This document shows, one piece after another, positions 38,728 to 46,486 of a stretch of DNA of 64,000 nucleotides; the first letter of the stretch is position 1, and every line of letters begins with the position of its first letter. The stretch spans positions 547,957 to 611,956 of the forward strand of contig NZ_AUFV01000001.1 in assembly GCF_000426685.1 (NCBI RefSeq), written 5' to 3'. The notes below the pieces were generated by a model. It saw only the letters and a list, made by a program, of their open reading frames with translations. It had not been told where the DNA came from and made no database searches. The position numbers and the translations under genes are program-made. The DNA comes from Solimonas flava DSM 18980. Its GTDB lineage: Bacteria > Pseudomonadota > Gammaproteobacteria > Nevskiales > Nevskiaceae.

Positions 38728-40413
38728 ATGCTGAAAAATTTATCAATCCGCAATCTCGCGATCATTGATGCGGTAGACCTCGATGTCGGCGGTGGCTTCA
38801 CCGTGCTGACCGGCGAGACCGGCGCCGGCAAGTCGATCCTGATCGACGCGATCGGCCTCGCGATCGGCCTGCGCGCCGACGCCGCGCTGGTCCGCGCCGG
38901 CCAGGAAAAAGCGGAGATCAGCGCCACTTTCGAGCTGGAATCCGACAGCCCGGCGCGGCGCTGGCTCGCCAACCACGAACTCACCGATGCCGACGACCCG
39001 GCGCTGCTGGTGATCCGCCGCATCGTCTACGCCAAAGGCCGCACGCGCGCCTTCGTCAACGGCAACCCGGTCAACGCCGGCCCGCTGCGCGAGCTCGGCG
39101 AGATGCTGATCGAAGTCTTCGGCCAGTCCGAAAGCCAGACCTTGCTGCGCGCCGACGTGCAGCGCCAGGCGCTCGACGACTACGGCAGCAGCGCGGCGAC
39201 GCTGCAGGCGGTCGCCACCGCCGCCGCCGCCCATGCCGACGCCGAGCGCGCACTCGAACGCCTGCGCAGCGCCGGCAGCCGCGACCCGGCTCAGCTGGAT
39301 TTCCTGAAATTCCAGATCACCGAACTCGACGCGCTGGCGCTCGGCGACGACGAGCTCGAAACGCTGGAGGCCGAGCACCGCCAGCTCGCCCACGCCGGCC
39401 GCCTGCTCGGGGAAGGCGCGCAGGTGCAGGAGCTGCTGTACGGCGGCGAGAACAGCATCTACGACCAGCTCGGCAGCGCCCAGGTCCTGCTCACCGGGCT
39501 GGAACCGCTGCACGAAGGCTTTCGCGCCGCGCGCGAGGCGACCGAGTCGGCGCTCGCGCTGGTCCGCGACGCGGCCGACAGCGCGCGCCGCGTGCTCGAC
39601 AAGCTCGACCTCGATCCCGAGCGCCTGGCCGAAGTCGAGAGCCGTCTCGGCGCGATCCACGATCTGGCGCGCAAGCATCGCCTCAAGCCGGCCGAACTGC
39701 CGGCCCATCTGCAGGCGCTGCGCGCCCAGCACGACGAAGCCGCCAACGCCGCCGGCCGCGTCGAAGCGCTGGAGCGCGAGCGCAACGGCGCGCGGCGCCG
39801 CTACGACGAGGCCGCCGCCAGGCTCGGCGCCGAGCGGCGCCGCGCCGCCAAACGCTTCGGCGAAGCGGTGACCGCGATCGTGCGCACGCTGGGCATGCCG
39901 AACGCGCAGTTCCTGGTCGGCGTCGAGACCGACGCGCAGGCCGCGCCGCGCGCCAGCGGCGCCGACAGCGTGCGTTTCGATTTCTCGGCCAACCCGGGCC
40001 AGCCGCCGCGACCGCTCGCCAAAGTCGCGTCCGGCGGCGAGCTGTCACGCGTGTCGCTGGCGATCCAGGTCGCGGCGCTCGCCCGGCACGGCGCGGCAAC
40101 GATGATCTTCGACGAAGTGGATGCCGGCATCAGCGGCGGCGTCGCCGAGATCGTCGGCCAGCAGTTGCGGGTGCTCGGCGCGCAGCGTCAGGTCATGAGC
40201 GTCACGCATCTGGCCCAGGTCGCTGCCCAGGGCCACGCGCATTTCGCGATCCGCAAGGAAGTGCAGAAACAGCAGACCTACACGCGGGTCTCGCCGCTGT
40301 CGGCCGACGCCCGGATCCAGGAGCTGGCGCGCATGCAGGGCGGGGTCGAGATTTCACAGGCCGCGCTCGAGCATGCGCGCGACCTGCTGCAGCGCGCGGC
40401 GCGCACGGGCTGA
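38728..40413 (+). CDS. recN: DNA repair protein RecN
   Basis: RecN is an SMC-like ATPase acting at double-strand breaks. The 561-residue protein has Walker A GETGAGKS at residues 29-36, a central coiled coil, the signature VASGGELSRVSLAIQV and Walker B MIFDEVDAGISGG. It follows nadK by 10 bp, a frequent arrangement (nadK-recN-fur region). No SOS box was looked for beyond the short gap and none is evident. Confidence 0.97.
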   Translation: MLKNLSIRNLAIIDAVDLDVGGGFTVLTGETGAGKSILIDAIGLAIGLRADAALVRAGQEKAEISATFELESDSPARRWLANHELTDADDPALLVIRRIVYAKGRTRAFVNGNPVNAGPLRELGEMLIEVFGQSESQTLLRADVQRQALDDYGSSAATLQAVATAAAAHADAERALERLRSAGSRDPAQLDFLKFQITELDALALGDDELETLEAEHRQLAHAGRLLGEGAQVQELLYGGENSIYDQLGSAQVLLTGLEPLHEGFRAAREATESALALVRDAADSARRVLDKLDLDPERLAEVESRLGAIHDLARKHRLKPAELPAHLQALRAQHDEAANAAGRVEALERERNGARRRYDEAAARLGAERRRAAKRFGEAVTAIVRTLGMPNAQFLVGVETDAQAAPRASGADSVRFDFSANPGQPPRPLAKVASGGELSRVSLAIQVAALARHGAATMIFDEVDAGISGGVAEIVGQQLRVLGAQRQVMSVTHLAQVAAQGHAHFAIRKEVQKQQTYTRVSPLSADARIQELARMQGGVEISQAALEHARDLLQRAARTG

Positions 40414-40476
40414 GGCCCGCCGCGGACGCGCCGTCGCGCAACGCGACGTCGGAGGCGTTCGGCCCGGTGCGGCCCC

Positions 40477-40881
40477 TCAGCGCGAGTCGGCCGGGTGCGC
40501 GTCCTTGATCGCCGCACCGGCGTCCTCGACGCCGTCGTGCACCGCGTGTCCGGCCTCGCGCGCCGCGTCGCGGCTGGCGTGACCGGCGCTCTTCGCCGCG
40601 TCGCGCGAGGCATGGCCGACGGCCCTGGTGGTATCGCGCGTCGCGTGGCCGACCGCCTTGCCGGCGTCGCGGGCGGCGTGGCCGACGCTCTTGGCAGCGT
40701 CGCGCGTGGCATGACCGACGTCGCGCGCCGCCTCCTTCAGTTCCGCGCCGAGCGAGCCGGAGGCGGCCTCGTCCTCCTGCCGCGCGTGGGCCGGCAACGC
40801 GACGGCGGCGGCCAACGCCAGGGCGGACAGCAAGGGCGCCGTAGGCAAGGCGGGCCTGCCTGTCGCGCGGGCCCTGCTCAT
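40477..40881 (-). CDS. Exported 11-residue-repeat protein coupled to fur
   Basis: A 134-residue unknown protein. An N-terminal export signal (hydrophobic residues 15-31, cleavage near AHA-RQ) is followed by eight consecutive 11-residue units from about residue 45 to 132. The six central units (56-121) read GHAxRDAAKSV with little change, each with one His and an Arg-Asp pair. Eleven-residue periodicity is typical of amphipathic helices that wrap membranes or form LEA-like rods. The gene starts inside the fur stop codon (ATGA overlap), so its translation is tied to Fur. No family is recognised; metal binding through the histidines is only a guess. Confidence 0.75.
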   Translation of the reverse strand: MSRARATGRPALPTAPLLSALALAAAVALPAHARQEDEAASGSLGAELKEAARDVGHATRDAAKSVGHAARDAGKAVGHATRDTTRAVGHASRDAAKSAGHASRDAAREAGHAVHDGVEDAGAAIKDAHPADSR

Positions 40882-41294
40882 TCCTTGCGCTCCTGGCGCT
40901 TCGGCCGCACGTAGAGCACGAGACTGTGCTCCTCGACGACGAAGCCGTGCTTCTCGGCGATCTGCTGCTGGAGCTTTTCGATGTCTTCGCTGAAGAACTC
41001 GATCACTTCGCCGGTATCGATACGCACCATGTGGTCGTGATGCGGACCGCGCTCAAGCTCGAACACCGCATGCCCGCCTTCGAAATTGTGCCGCCGCACG
41101 AGGCCGGCAGCCTCGAACTGCGTCAGGACGCGGTACACGGTGGCCAGGCCGACATCCTCGTTGAGGTCGATCAGGCGTCGGTAGATGTCTTCGGCGGACA
41201 GGTGGCGAGCGTCGCTGTTCTCGAGCATCTCGAGAATCTTCAGGCGAGGCAGCGTCACCTTGAGGCCGGCGTTGCGGAGGTCGGAGGATTCCAT
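40878..41294 (-). CDS. fur: Ferric uptake regulator Fur
   Basis: A 138-residue Fur protein: winged helix (LKVTLPRLKILEMLE, DVGLATVYRVLTQFE) and dimerisation domain with the metal ligands HAVFELERGPHHDHM. The CxxC zinc site of E. coli Fur is absent (VRIDTGEVIEF in place of LDCG), as in Pseudomonas Fur, and the whole protein has no cysteine. It is divergent from bamE with overlapping promoters, the classic fur-omlA layout. Downstream it overlaps the repeat-protein gene. Confidence 0.97.
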   Translation of the reverse strand: MESSDLRNAGLKVTLPRLKILEMLENSDARHLSAEDIYRRLIDLNEDVGLATVYRVLTQFEAAGLVRRHNFEGGHAVFELERGPHHDHMVRIDTGEVIEFFSEDIEKLQQQIAEKHGFVVEEHSLVLYVRPKRQERKE

Positions 41295-41328
41295 GCGGAC
41301 TCTGGCGCTGGTCGGCGGGGTTTCCGCT

Positions 41329-41356
41329 ATTATCCCTGCTCTTCTTCCCGCAGCAA
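41329..41356 (-). promoter_or_regulatory. Divergent fur/bamE promoter region
   Basis: On the minus strand TTGCTG (41351-41356), a 16-bp spacer and GATAAT (41329-41334) form a sigma-70 promoter for fur. The same A/T-rich segment read on the plus strand (TATTAT, 41328-41333) is a good -10 for bamE, so the two promoters overlap and should compete. Confidence 0.6.
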
Positions 41357-41368
41357 CCCGGCGACCCG

Positions 41369-41809
41369 ATGCGTTTTCTTCTTCTTGCCGTGGCAGCCCT
41401 CGCGCTGTCGGCCTGTTCGATCATTTACAAGCTGCCGACCCGTCAGGGCAACGTCATCGAGCAGAAGCAGCTGGACCAGTTGAAGATCGGCATGACGCAC
41501 GATCAGGTCCACTACCTGATGGGCACCCCGGTCGCCGCCAGCGCGTTCCGCCCGAACCGCTGGGACTACGTCGGCTATTACAAGTCCCCGCGCGGCGAGG
41601 TCACCGAACGCGTCGTCAGCCTTTACTTCGACGGCGACGTGCTGGCCCGCATGGAAGGCATCGAAGCGAGCGGCTCGTCGAAGGCGATCGACAATCCGGA
41701 CGTGCAGACCATCCTCAAGGAAGAGAAGAAGGATGCCCGCGACGCTTCGCGCGCGGCCAGCGACCGGCCGAGCGGGGTCGTCATCACGCCGCCGGGCTCG
41801 CAGCCCTAA
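41369..41809 (+). CDS. bamE: Outer-membrane assembly lipoprotein BamE (OmlA)
   Basis: A 146-residue lipoprotein with lipobox LSAC (lipidated Cys16). The SmpA/OmlA domain contains VIEQKQLDQLKIGMTHDQV, LMGTPVAASAFRPNRWDYVGYY and VSLYFDGDVLARMEG. BamE stabilises the BamA-D complex that inserts outer-membrane beta-barrels. A disordered tail of about 35 residues extends beyond the core. Divergent from fur. Confidence 0.96.
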   Translation: MRFLLLAVAALALSACSIIYKLPTRQGNVIEQKQLDQLKIGMTHDQVHYLMGTPVAASAFRPNRWDYVGYYKSPRGEVTERVVSLYFDGDVLARMEGIEASGSSKAIDNPDVQTILKEEKKDARDASRAASDRPSGVVITPPGSQP

Positions 41810-41828
41810 AAAGCGCGAGCCGCGCGCC

Positions 41829-42116
41829 TCAGCGGCGGTCGCGCTGTGCGCGCGTCCGCCGGACGCGCTCGCGGCGCGCTTCCTTGGGATCGGCCCGTAG
41901 CGGCCGGTACACCTCGAGCCGATCGCCGGCCTGCAGTATCTGCGTCGCCTCGACGCGACGCCCGAAAATGCCAAGCGCCGCGGCATCGTCGATGTCGGCG
42001 AAACGCTGCGGCAGTCCGGACAGCCTCAGCGCCTCGGCGGCCGTCGTGCCGGGCGCCAGATCCAGCGCCAGCAGCACCTGCTGATCCGGCAGCGCGTATG
42101 CGATCTCGACGCGCAC
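41829..42116 (-). CDS. rnfH: RnfH-family ubiquitin-like protein
   Basis: A 95-residue protein of the RnfH (UPF0125) beta-grasp family, with VEIAYALPDQQVLL and GDRLEVYRPLRADPKEARRER. Starts at GTG 42116, five bases after the ratA stop; an open frame upstream belongs to ratA's other frame. The rnfH-ratA pair is widespread; together they resemble a toxin-antitoxin pair in layout, but RnfH's function is not established. Confidence 0.93.
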   Translation of the reverse strand: MRVEIAYALPDQQVLLALDLAPGTTAAEALRLSGLPQRFADIDDAAALGIFGRRVEATQILQAGDRLEVYRPLRADPKEARRERVRRTRAQRDRR

Positions 42117-42121
42117 GCGGT

Positions 42122-42559
42122 TCAAACCTTGCCGTACAGCGCTTCGGCGCGCAGGCGGAACGCGTCCATCACGGAACCGACCGCGCGGTCGATCCACGGG
42201 CCGAGCGTCGCATCCATCAGGCGATTGCCGAACTCGAGCTGCAGCTGCAGCGAAACCTTGCAGGCCGCCTCGCTGAGCGGCTGGAAGCTCCATTGGCCCT
42301 GCAGCATGCGAAACGGCCCGTCAAGCAGGCGCATATGGATCAGCCGGCCGCCGTCGAGCAGGTTCTCGGTCGCGAAGCTGTCACTGAGGCCCTTCACACG
42401 AAACCCGAGCCGGGCCCGTACCTGCTGCCCTTCGGCATGCTCGACCCTGGCCGACACGCAGCCGGGCAGGAACTGCGGATAAGCCTCGACGTCACCGACC
42501 AATACATACATGTCCTGCGCTGCGTACTTGAGCAGGCTCGAGCGTTCCAGCACACGCAA
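42122..42559 (-). CDS. ratA: Ribosome association toxin / CoQ-binding protein RatA
   Basis: A 145-residue START-like protein (RatA/PasT/COQ10 family): YVLVGDVEAYPQFLPGCVSA, LLDGPFRMLQGQWSFQPL, MDAFRLRAEALYG. In E. coli RatA blocks 70S assembly when overproduced; homologues carry ubiquinone. The start is TTG at 42559: it lines up exactly with the E. coli start and has GGAGAG 7 nt upstream. It begins 3 nt after the stop of the sodium symporter gene, so the two are coupled. Confidence 0.92.
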   Translation of the reverse strand: MRVLERSSLLKYAAQDMYVLVGDVEAYPQFLPGCVSARVEHAEGQQVRARLGFRVKGLSDSFATENLLDGGRLIHMRLLDGPFRMLQGQWSFQPLSEAACKVSLQLQLEFGNRLMDATLGPWIDRAVGSVMDAFRLRAEALYGKV

Positions 42560-42561
42560 CT

Positions 42562-43947
42562 TCAGACTCTCCAGAGCGAGACCAGCCAGTCGAGCAGGCC
42601 GGTCGAGTAGATCAGGACCGCAATCAGGCCGATGCGCGCCGGATAACGCAGCAGCGCGAACCAGACCGGGAACAGCCATGGCCGCGACTCGCCCCACAGG
42701 CCGCGGACTAGGTCGCGCGGCATCATGCTGACCACGAACACGCAAATCAACAGTCCGTCGACCGGAGCGAACCAGCTGGCCGTCAGCCACTGCACCCACT
42801 CGAAGAAGTTGCGGCCGAACAGGCGCAGGTCCTGCAGCACGCTGAACGACAGCAGTGTGCCGAGCCCGATCGTCCAGACCAGCAACGCCGCGCAGGTGGC
42901 CGCGAACACGCGCGTCCAGCGCTGACGATCCATGAAGTAGCGGCTCAGCGGCTCGAGCATCGCCGTCGCCGACGTCATCGTCACGATGAAACTCATCAGG
43001 AACAGGCCGGCTGCGAACAGCGAGCCGCCGAGATCGGCGCTGATCGCGCGCGGCAGTGTCTGGAACATGAGCGTGATCCCGGACGTCGGCTGCAGCCCGG
43101 CGCCGAGCACCACCGCCATCACCGCGAAGCCGACGAGCAGGCTGAACAGGGTGTCGATGCCGATCACCGCCAGCGCCGTGCGACGCAGCGGCGCATCGAC
43201 CGGCAGGTAGCTGCCGACGCCCATCATCACGCCCATGCCGAGCCCCAGCGTGAAGAACGCGTGGTGCAGCGCCTCCATCACGCCGCGCCAGCCGAGGCGC
43301 TCGGGATGCGGCGCGAAGATCGTCTCGACCGCGGCCGCGGCATCGCCACGCTCGATCGCGTACCAGCACATCGCGACGACGATCAGCAGCGCGAATGGCA
43401 CCAGCCCGCGCGACGCGCGCTCGACGCCTTCGCGGAAGCCGTGCGAGACGACGATGCAGGCGGCCAGGATGAACAGCGTGTGCCACGACAGGCTGCGCTC
43501 GGGGTCCTGCGCGAGATTGAGGAAGACCTGGCTCGCGCCGTCGGCCGTCAGCTGGCCGAACGCCCCGCTCGCGGCGCGAAACGCGTAAGCGAGGCTCCAG
43601 CCGGCGATGACGCTGTAGTACGACAGGATCAGTCCCGCCGTCAGCAGCGCCAGCCCGCCGGCGACGATCCAGATGCGGCTTGCCTTGGCCGTCTCGGCAA
43701 GACGCGCAAAACCGGCCACCAGATCGTCGCGCATCCAGCGCCCGAGCATCCATTCGGCGATCAGCAGCGGCATGCCGACCAGCAGCAGGCCGGCAAGATA
43801 AACCAGCAGGAACAGCACGCCGCCGTACTCGGCCATCAACGCCGGCAGGCGCACCGCGTTGCCGACGCCGAGCATCGCGCCGACCGCGACCCAGAGGAAG
43901 GCGCGGTGCGAACTCCAGTAGCCGTAGCTGCTCTCTCGAATGTGCAT
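42562..43947 (-). CDS. Neurotransmitter:sodium symporter family transporter
   Basis: A 461-residue, 11-12 helix LeuT-fold transporter. Helix 1 contains GAMLGVGNAVRLPALMAEYGG, the sodium/substrate site of the family (usually GNVWRFP; here GNAVRLP), then FLLVYLAGLLLVGMPLLIAEWMLGR. It probably takes up an amino acid with sodium. It precedes ratA by 2 bp and is divergent from smpB. Confidence 0.92.
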   Translation of the reverse strand: MHIRESSYGYWSSHRAFLWVAVGAMLGVGNAVRLPALMAEYGGVLFLLVYLAGLLLVGMPLLIAEWMLGRWMRDDLVAGFARLAETAKASRIWIVAGGLALLTAGLILSYYSVIAGWSLAYAFRAASGAFGQLTADGASQVFLNLAQDPERSLSWHTLFILAACIVVSHGFREGVERASRGLVPFALLIVVAMCWYAIERGDAAAAVETIFAPHPERLGWRGVMEALHHAFFTLGLGMGVMMGVGSYLPVDAPLRRTALAVIGIDTLFSLLVGFAVMAVVLGAGLQPTSGITLMFQTLPRAISADLGGSLFAAGLFLMSFIVTMTSATAMLEPLSRYFMDRQRWTRVFAATCAALLVWTIGLGTLLSFSVLQDLRLFGRNFFEWVQWLTASWFAPVDGLLICVFVVSMMPRDLVRGLWGESRPWLFPVWFALLRYPARIGLIAVLIYSTGLLDWLVSLWRV

Positions 43948-43991
43948 TCGCGTAGTCTAGCCGCCGGACGGGGCGTCTATATAATTGACAA

Positions 43992-44468
43992 ATGAGCAAA
44001 AACGAAGAGGCAGCGACGGAGCGTACGATCGCCGTCAACCGCCGGGCGCGGCACGAGTACTTCATCGAGGAGCGCTACGAGGCCGGTCTCGTCCTCAAGG
44101 GCTGGGAGGTCAAGAGCCTGCGCGCCGGCCGCGCGCAGATCGCCGAAGCCTATGTAACGCTGAAGAACGGAGAAGCCTGGCTGATCGGCGCCCATTTCAC
44201 CCCGCTCAAGCAAACCTCGACGCACGAGATCGCCGACGCGACCCGCACCCGCAAACTCTTGCTGCATGCCCGCGAGCTGGCGACGCTGATCGGCAAGGTC
44301 GAGCGCGCCGGCTTCACGTTGGTTCCGCTGGACCTGCATTGGGAAAAAGGCCGCGCCAAGCTCGAAGTCGGCCTCGCCAAGGGCAAGAAGCAGCACGACA
44401 AGCGCGCCGATATCAAGGAGCGGGACTGGCAGCGCCAGAAAGAACGCATCATGCGCCATTCGGCCTGA
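43992..44468 (+). CDS. smpB: SsrA-binding protein SmpB
   Basis: SmpB carries tmRNA to stalled ribosomes. The 158-residue protein has the oligonucleotide-binding barrel ([38 protein letters not shown]) and the basic C-terminal tail ([20 protein letters not shown]). Its partner tmRNA is 326 bp downstream. The last 14 codons and the stop are duplicated just downstream in a tandem repeat. Confidence 0.97.
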   Translation: MSKNEEAATERTIAVNRRARHEYFIEERYEAGLVLKGWEVKSLRAGRAQIAEAYVTLKNGEAWLIGAHFTPLKQTSTHEIADATRTRKLLLHARELATLIGKVERAGFTLVPLDLHWEKGRAKLEVGLAKGKKQHDKRADIKERDWQRQKERIMRHSA

Positions 44469-44730
44469 GACGCCCGAGCGAACCCATCCCGCCAGTCCCT
44501 TTCGCCGACTCGCCGGCGCTGCTTCGCGGCGCAGCGGCTCGCGTCGATACTGGCAGCGCCAGAAAGAACGCATCATGCGCCATTCGGCCTGAGACGCCCG
44601 AGCGAACCCATCCCGCCAGTCCCTTTCGCCGACTCGCCGGCGCTGCTTCGCGGCGTGGCGGCTCGCGTCGATGCTGGCAGCGCCGGCAAGGACTGCATCA
44701 AGTGCCGTTCGGCCCGGGCGCCCGGGCGAG
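44425..44730 (+). repeat. Tandem 124-bp repeat covering the 3' end of smpB
   Basis: Unit 1 (44425-44548) starts in smpB and includes the last codons and stop. Unit 2 (44549-44672) repeats it with only two visible differences (GCGCAGCGG versus GCGTGGCGG). A third, partial and diverged unit runs from 44673 to about 44730. The repeats fill most of the gap between smpB and tmRNA; no gene is seen in that gap. Confidence 0.92.
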
Positions 44731-44794
44731 TTCGTGTCACAGGACTTGAATTCACGCAGAGCGGACCTATCACTGTTACACTGTGATCGCACAC

Positions 44795-45150
44795 GGGGCT
44801 GACCGGTTTCGACGCTGGTAACGGAATCCGAAGTGCATGCCGAGGTGTCATGTCCTCGTAAAACCTGTGACAACCAAGCTAGTTGCGAACGACTCCAACT
44901 ACGCCCTCGCCGCCTAAATCCCGGTGAGCGGTTGCCCTTCTGGTTCCGATACCGGTTGGTGCGGCCGTCGACTCTTATCGGATCGCAGTGACGTCCGCCC
45001 TTGGCCGAACTGCTAAAACCCTAAGGGGATAAGCGCAGGCGTTCCGTGCCCGTCCGGCAGCCTGCGACGAAAACCAAAGACCGGGCTAAGCATGTAGATC
45101 TGAGGGCTACGATCTGGCGGACGCGGGTTCAATTCCCGCCAGCTCCACCA
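44795..45150 (+). ncRNA. ssrA: Transfer-messenger RNA (tmRNA)
   Basis: The one-piece tmRNA that rescues stalled ribosomes. The 5' end starts GGGGCTGACC at 44795; the 3' end closes the tRNA-like half with a T-arm GGGTTCAATTCCCGCC and encoded CCA at 45148-45150. The tag frame at 44885-44917 encodes ANDSNYALAA and a TAA stop, with the usual ALAA degradation signal. Length (356 nt) is normal. A possible -10 TACACT lies at 44777-44782. Its partner smpB is just upstream. Confidence 0.97.
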
Positions 45151-45156
45151 ATCCCT

Positions 45157-45189
45157 GACCCCTTCGCGCATCGGCGAAGGGGTCTTTTT
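45157..45189 (+). terminator. Terminator after tmRNA
   Basis: An 11-bp stem (GACCCCTTCGC, 45157-45167, with 45174-45184) and 6-nt loop, ending in five T residues, 6 bp after the CCA end. Confidence 0.95.
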
Positions 45190-45203
45190 GTTTGGCCGGG
45201 CAA

Positions 45204-45237
45204 AGAAAAACCCGCGTCTCGTGTCCGAGCCGCGGGT
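45204..45237 (-). terminator. Terminator for minus-strand transcript facing tmRNA
   Basis: Read on the minus strand: ACCCGCG, one mismatch, CTCG, a 4-nt loop, CGAG, CGCGGGT, then TTTTC. It faces the tmRNA terminator and would end the higA/urt relic transcript. The stretch from 45238 to 45377 holds nothing recognisable. Confidence 0.75.
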
Positions 45238-45377
45238 AGCGGTTGAGAGAGCCCTTGGGAGTGACTCGCAGCCAGAGTAGCCCCTCCGTCCGAACAGAAC
45301 ATGAACGAAGCGCACAGTTTGCCGGGCGCCCGCCCTCGCCCGTGCCGGCCGGCGCGAATCACGAATGACGGGGCGGC

Positions 45378-45674
45378 CTACGCTGCCGGTTCGCCCTGCC
45401 GCGGCAGGCTGTCACGCCGGATGCGGGGACCGGCATCGCGCTCGGCCAGGCTCAGCAGCTACTGCGCCTGAATATTCATCCAGTACTCGGGCGCGGTCCC
45501 GAAGTAACGCGCAAGGCGCAGCGCCGTCTCGGCGCTGATGCCGCAACGCTCGCGGACGATGTCGTTGATGCGCGGCGCCGGCACGCCCAGCGCGGTCGCC
45601 AGCGCATTGGCGCTCATGCCGAGCGGGATCAGATAGTCCCTGCGCAGGATCACGCCCGGATGGAGCGCGCGCAT
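45378..45674 (-). pseudogene. higA: HigA-family antitoxin remnant with premature stop
   Basis: The first 71 codons encode a HigA/XRE helix-turn-helix antitoxin (HPGVILRRDYLIPLGMSANA, then VPAPRINDIVRERCGISAET and YFGTAPEYWMNIQAQ). A TAG at 45459-45461 stops it. In the same frame the codons after the stop continue the usual family tail (LLSLAERDAGPRIRRDSLPR) to a second TAG at 45378. This indicates that a sense codon, probably Tyr, became TAG. No HigB toxin gene is adjacent. The truncated protein still has a full HTH and could bind DNA. Confidence 0.8.
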
Positions 45675-45682
45675 CGGCGGTC

Positions 45683-46486
45683 TCAGACGGTCAGGTGACG
45701 ATGGACGATATCGTCGCCGAGTTCGGCGATCGGTCCGCCGGCAACCAGCCGGCCCTTGTCGAGACTGCGGAACTCACTGGCGACCCGGCGCGCGAACGGC
45801 AGCTTCTGTTCGACGAGCAGCAGCGTCAGGCCGAGTTCGCGGTTGAGGCGCAGCAGCAGTTCGCCGATCTCGGCGACGATGTTCGGCTGGATGCCCTCGC
45901 AGGGCTCGTCGAGGATCAGCAGCTGCGGATCGAGCACCAGCGCGCGGCCGATCGCCAGCTGCTGCTGGCCGCCGGACAGCTCGCCGCCACGGCGCCGGCC
46001 CATCTGCCTGAGCGCCGGGAAGATCGCGTAGACGCGCTCGAAGACGTCGGCGGCACGGCCCGGCGTGGCGCGCGCACCAAGGCCGATGCGCAGGTTCTCC
46101 TCGACGCTCAGCTGCGAAAAGATCTCGCGCCCCTGCGGCACATAGCCGATGCGCAGCCGCGCGCGCACCTCGGCCGGCAGCCCGCGCAGCTCATGGCCGT
46201 CATAGACGATCGCGCCGCTGGCCGCCGGCACCAGACCCAGCAGCGCGCGCAGCAGCGTGGTCTTGCCCATGCCGCGCACGCCGGCATCGGTCTCCTGCGA
46301 CAGCTGCGCGCGCAGCGCCGCCACCGCCGCGTCGTCGAGCGTGCGCAGGATTTCCTCGACGGCCTGCCGGCGGATCACCGGGTCGGCATCGATCGTGTCG
46401 CCGGCCTGCACCACACCAGCGGTGGCCAGCAGCAACGGCGCGGCCAGGGCCAGGGCCAGCGAGCGGAACGTGAACTCGCGTTTCAT
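45683..46486 (-). pseudogene. urtB'-'urtE deletion fusion (urea ABC transporter relic)
   Basis: An open 267-codon frame made of two unrelated parts. Residues 1-70 look like the export signal and HEAT-like start of the urea permease UrtB (MKREFTFRSLALALAAPLLL, then PVIRRQAVEEILRTLDDAAV). From residue 72 it is the UrtE ATPase from Walker A onward (GKTTLLRALLGLVPA), with LSGGQQQLAIGRAL, LLILDEP and EGIQPNIVAEIGELL. The rest of urtB, all of urtC and urtD and the first part of urtE are missing. The junction reads GVRGMGKT, which still fits Walker A. An exported half-ATPase is very unlikely to work. higA lies 8 bp downstream. Confidence 0.85.

Noticed and set aside
40519..40716. 33-bp repeats considered as a CRISPR-like array
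   Set aside because: There are no spacers; the repeats are contiguous and in frame, encoding 11-residue units of an exported protein.
44425..45150. 124-bp repeats considered as attachment sites of an ssrA-integrated element
   Set aside because: The units match smpB, not the ssrA 3' end, and no integrase or second ssrA end was seen in the window.
45683..46486. A working urea ABC transporter ATPase
   Set aside because: The first strands of the ATPase domain are missing and an export signal precedes the P-loop; the other urt genes are absent here.
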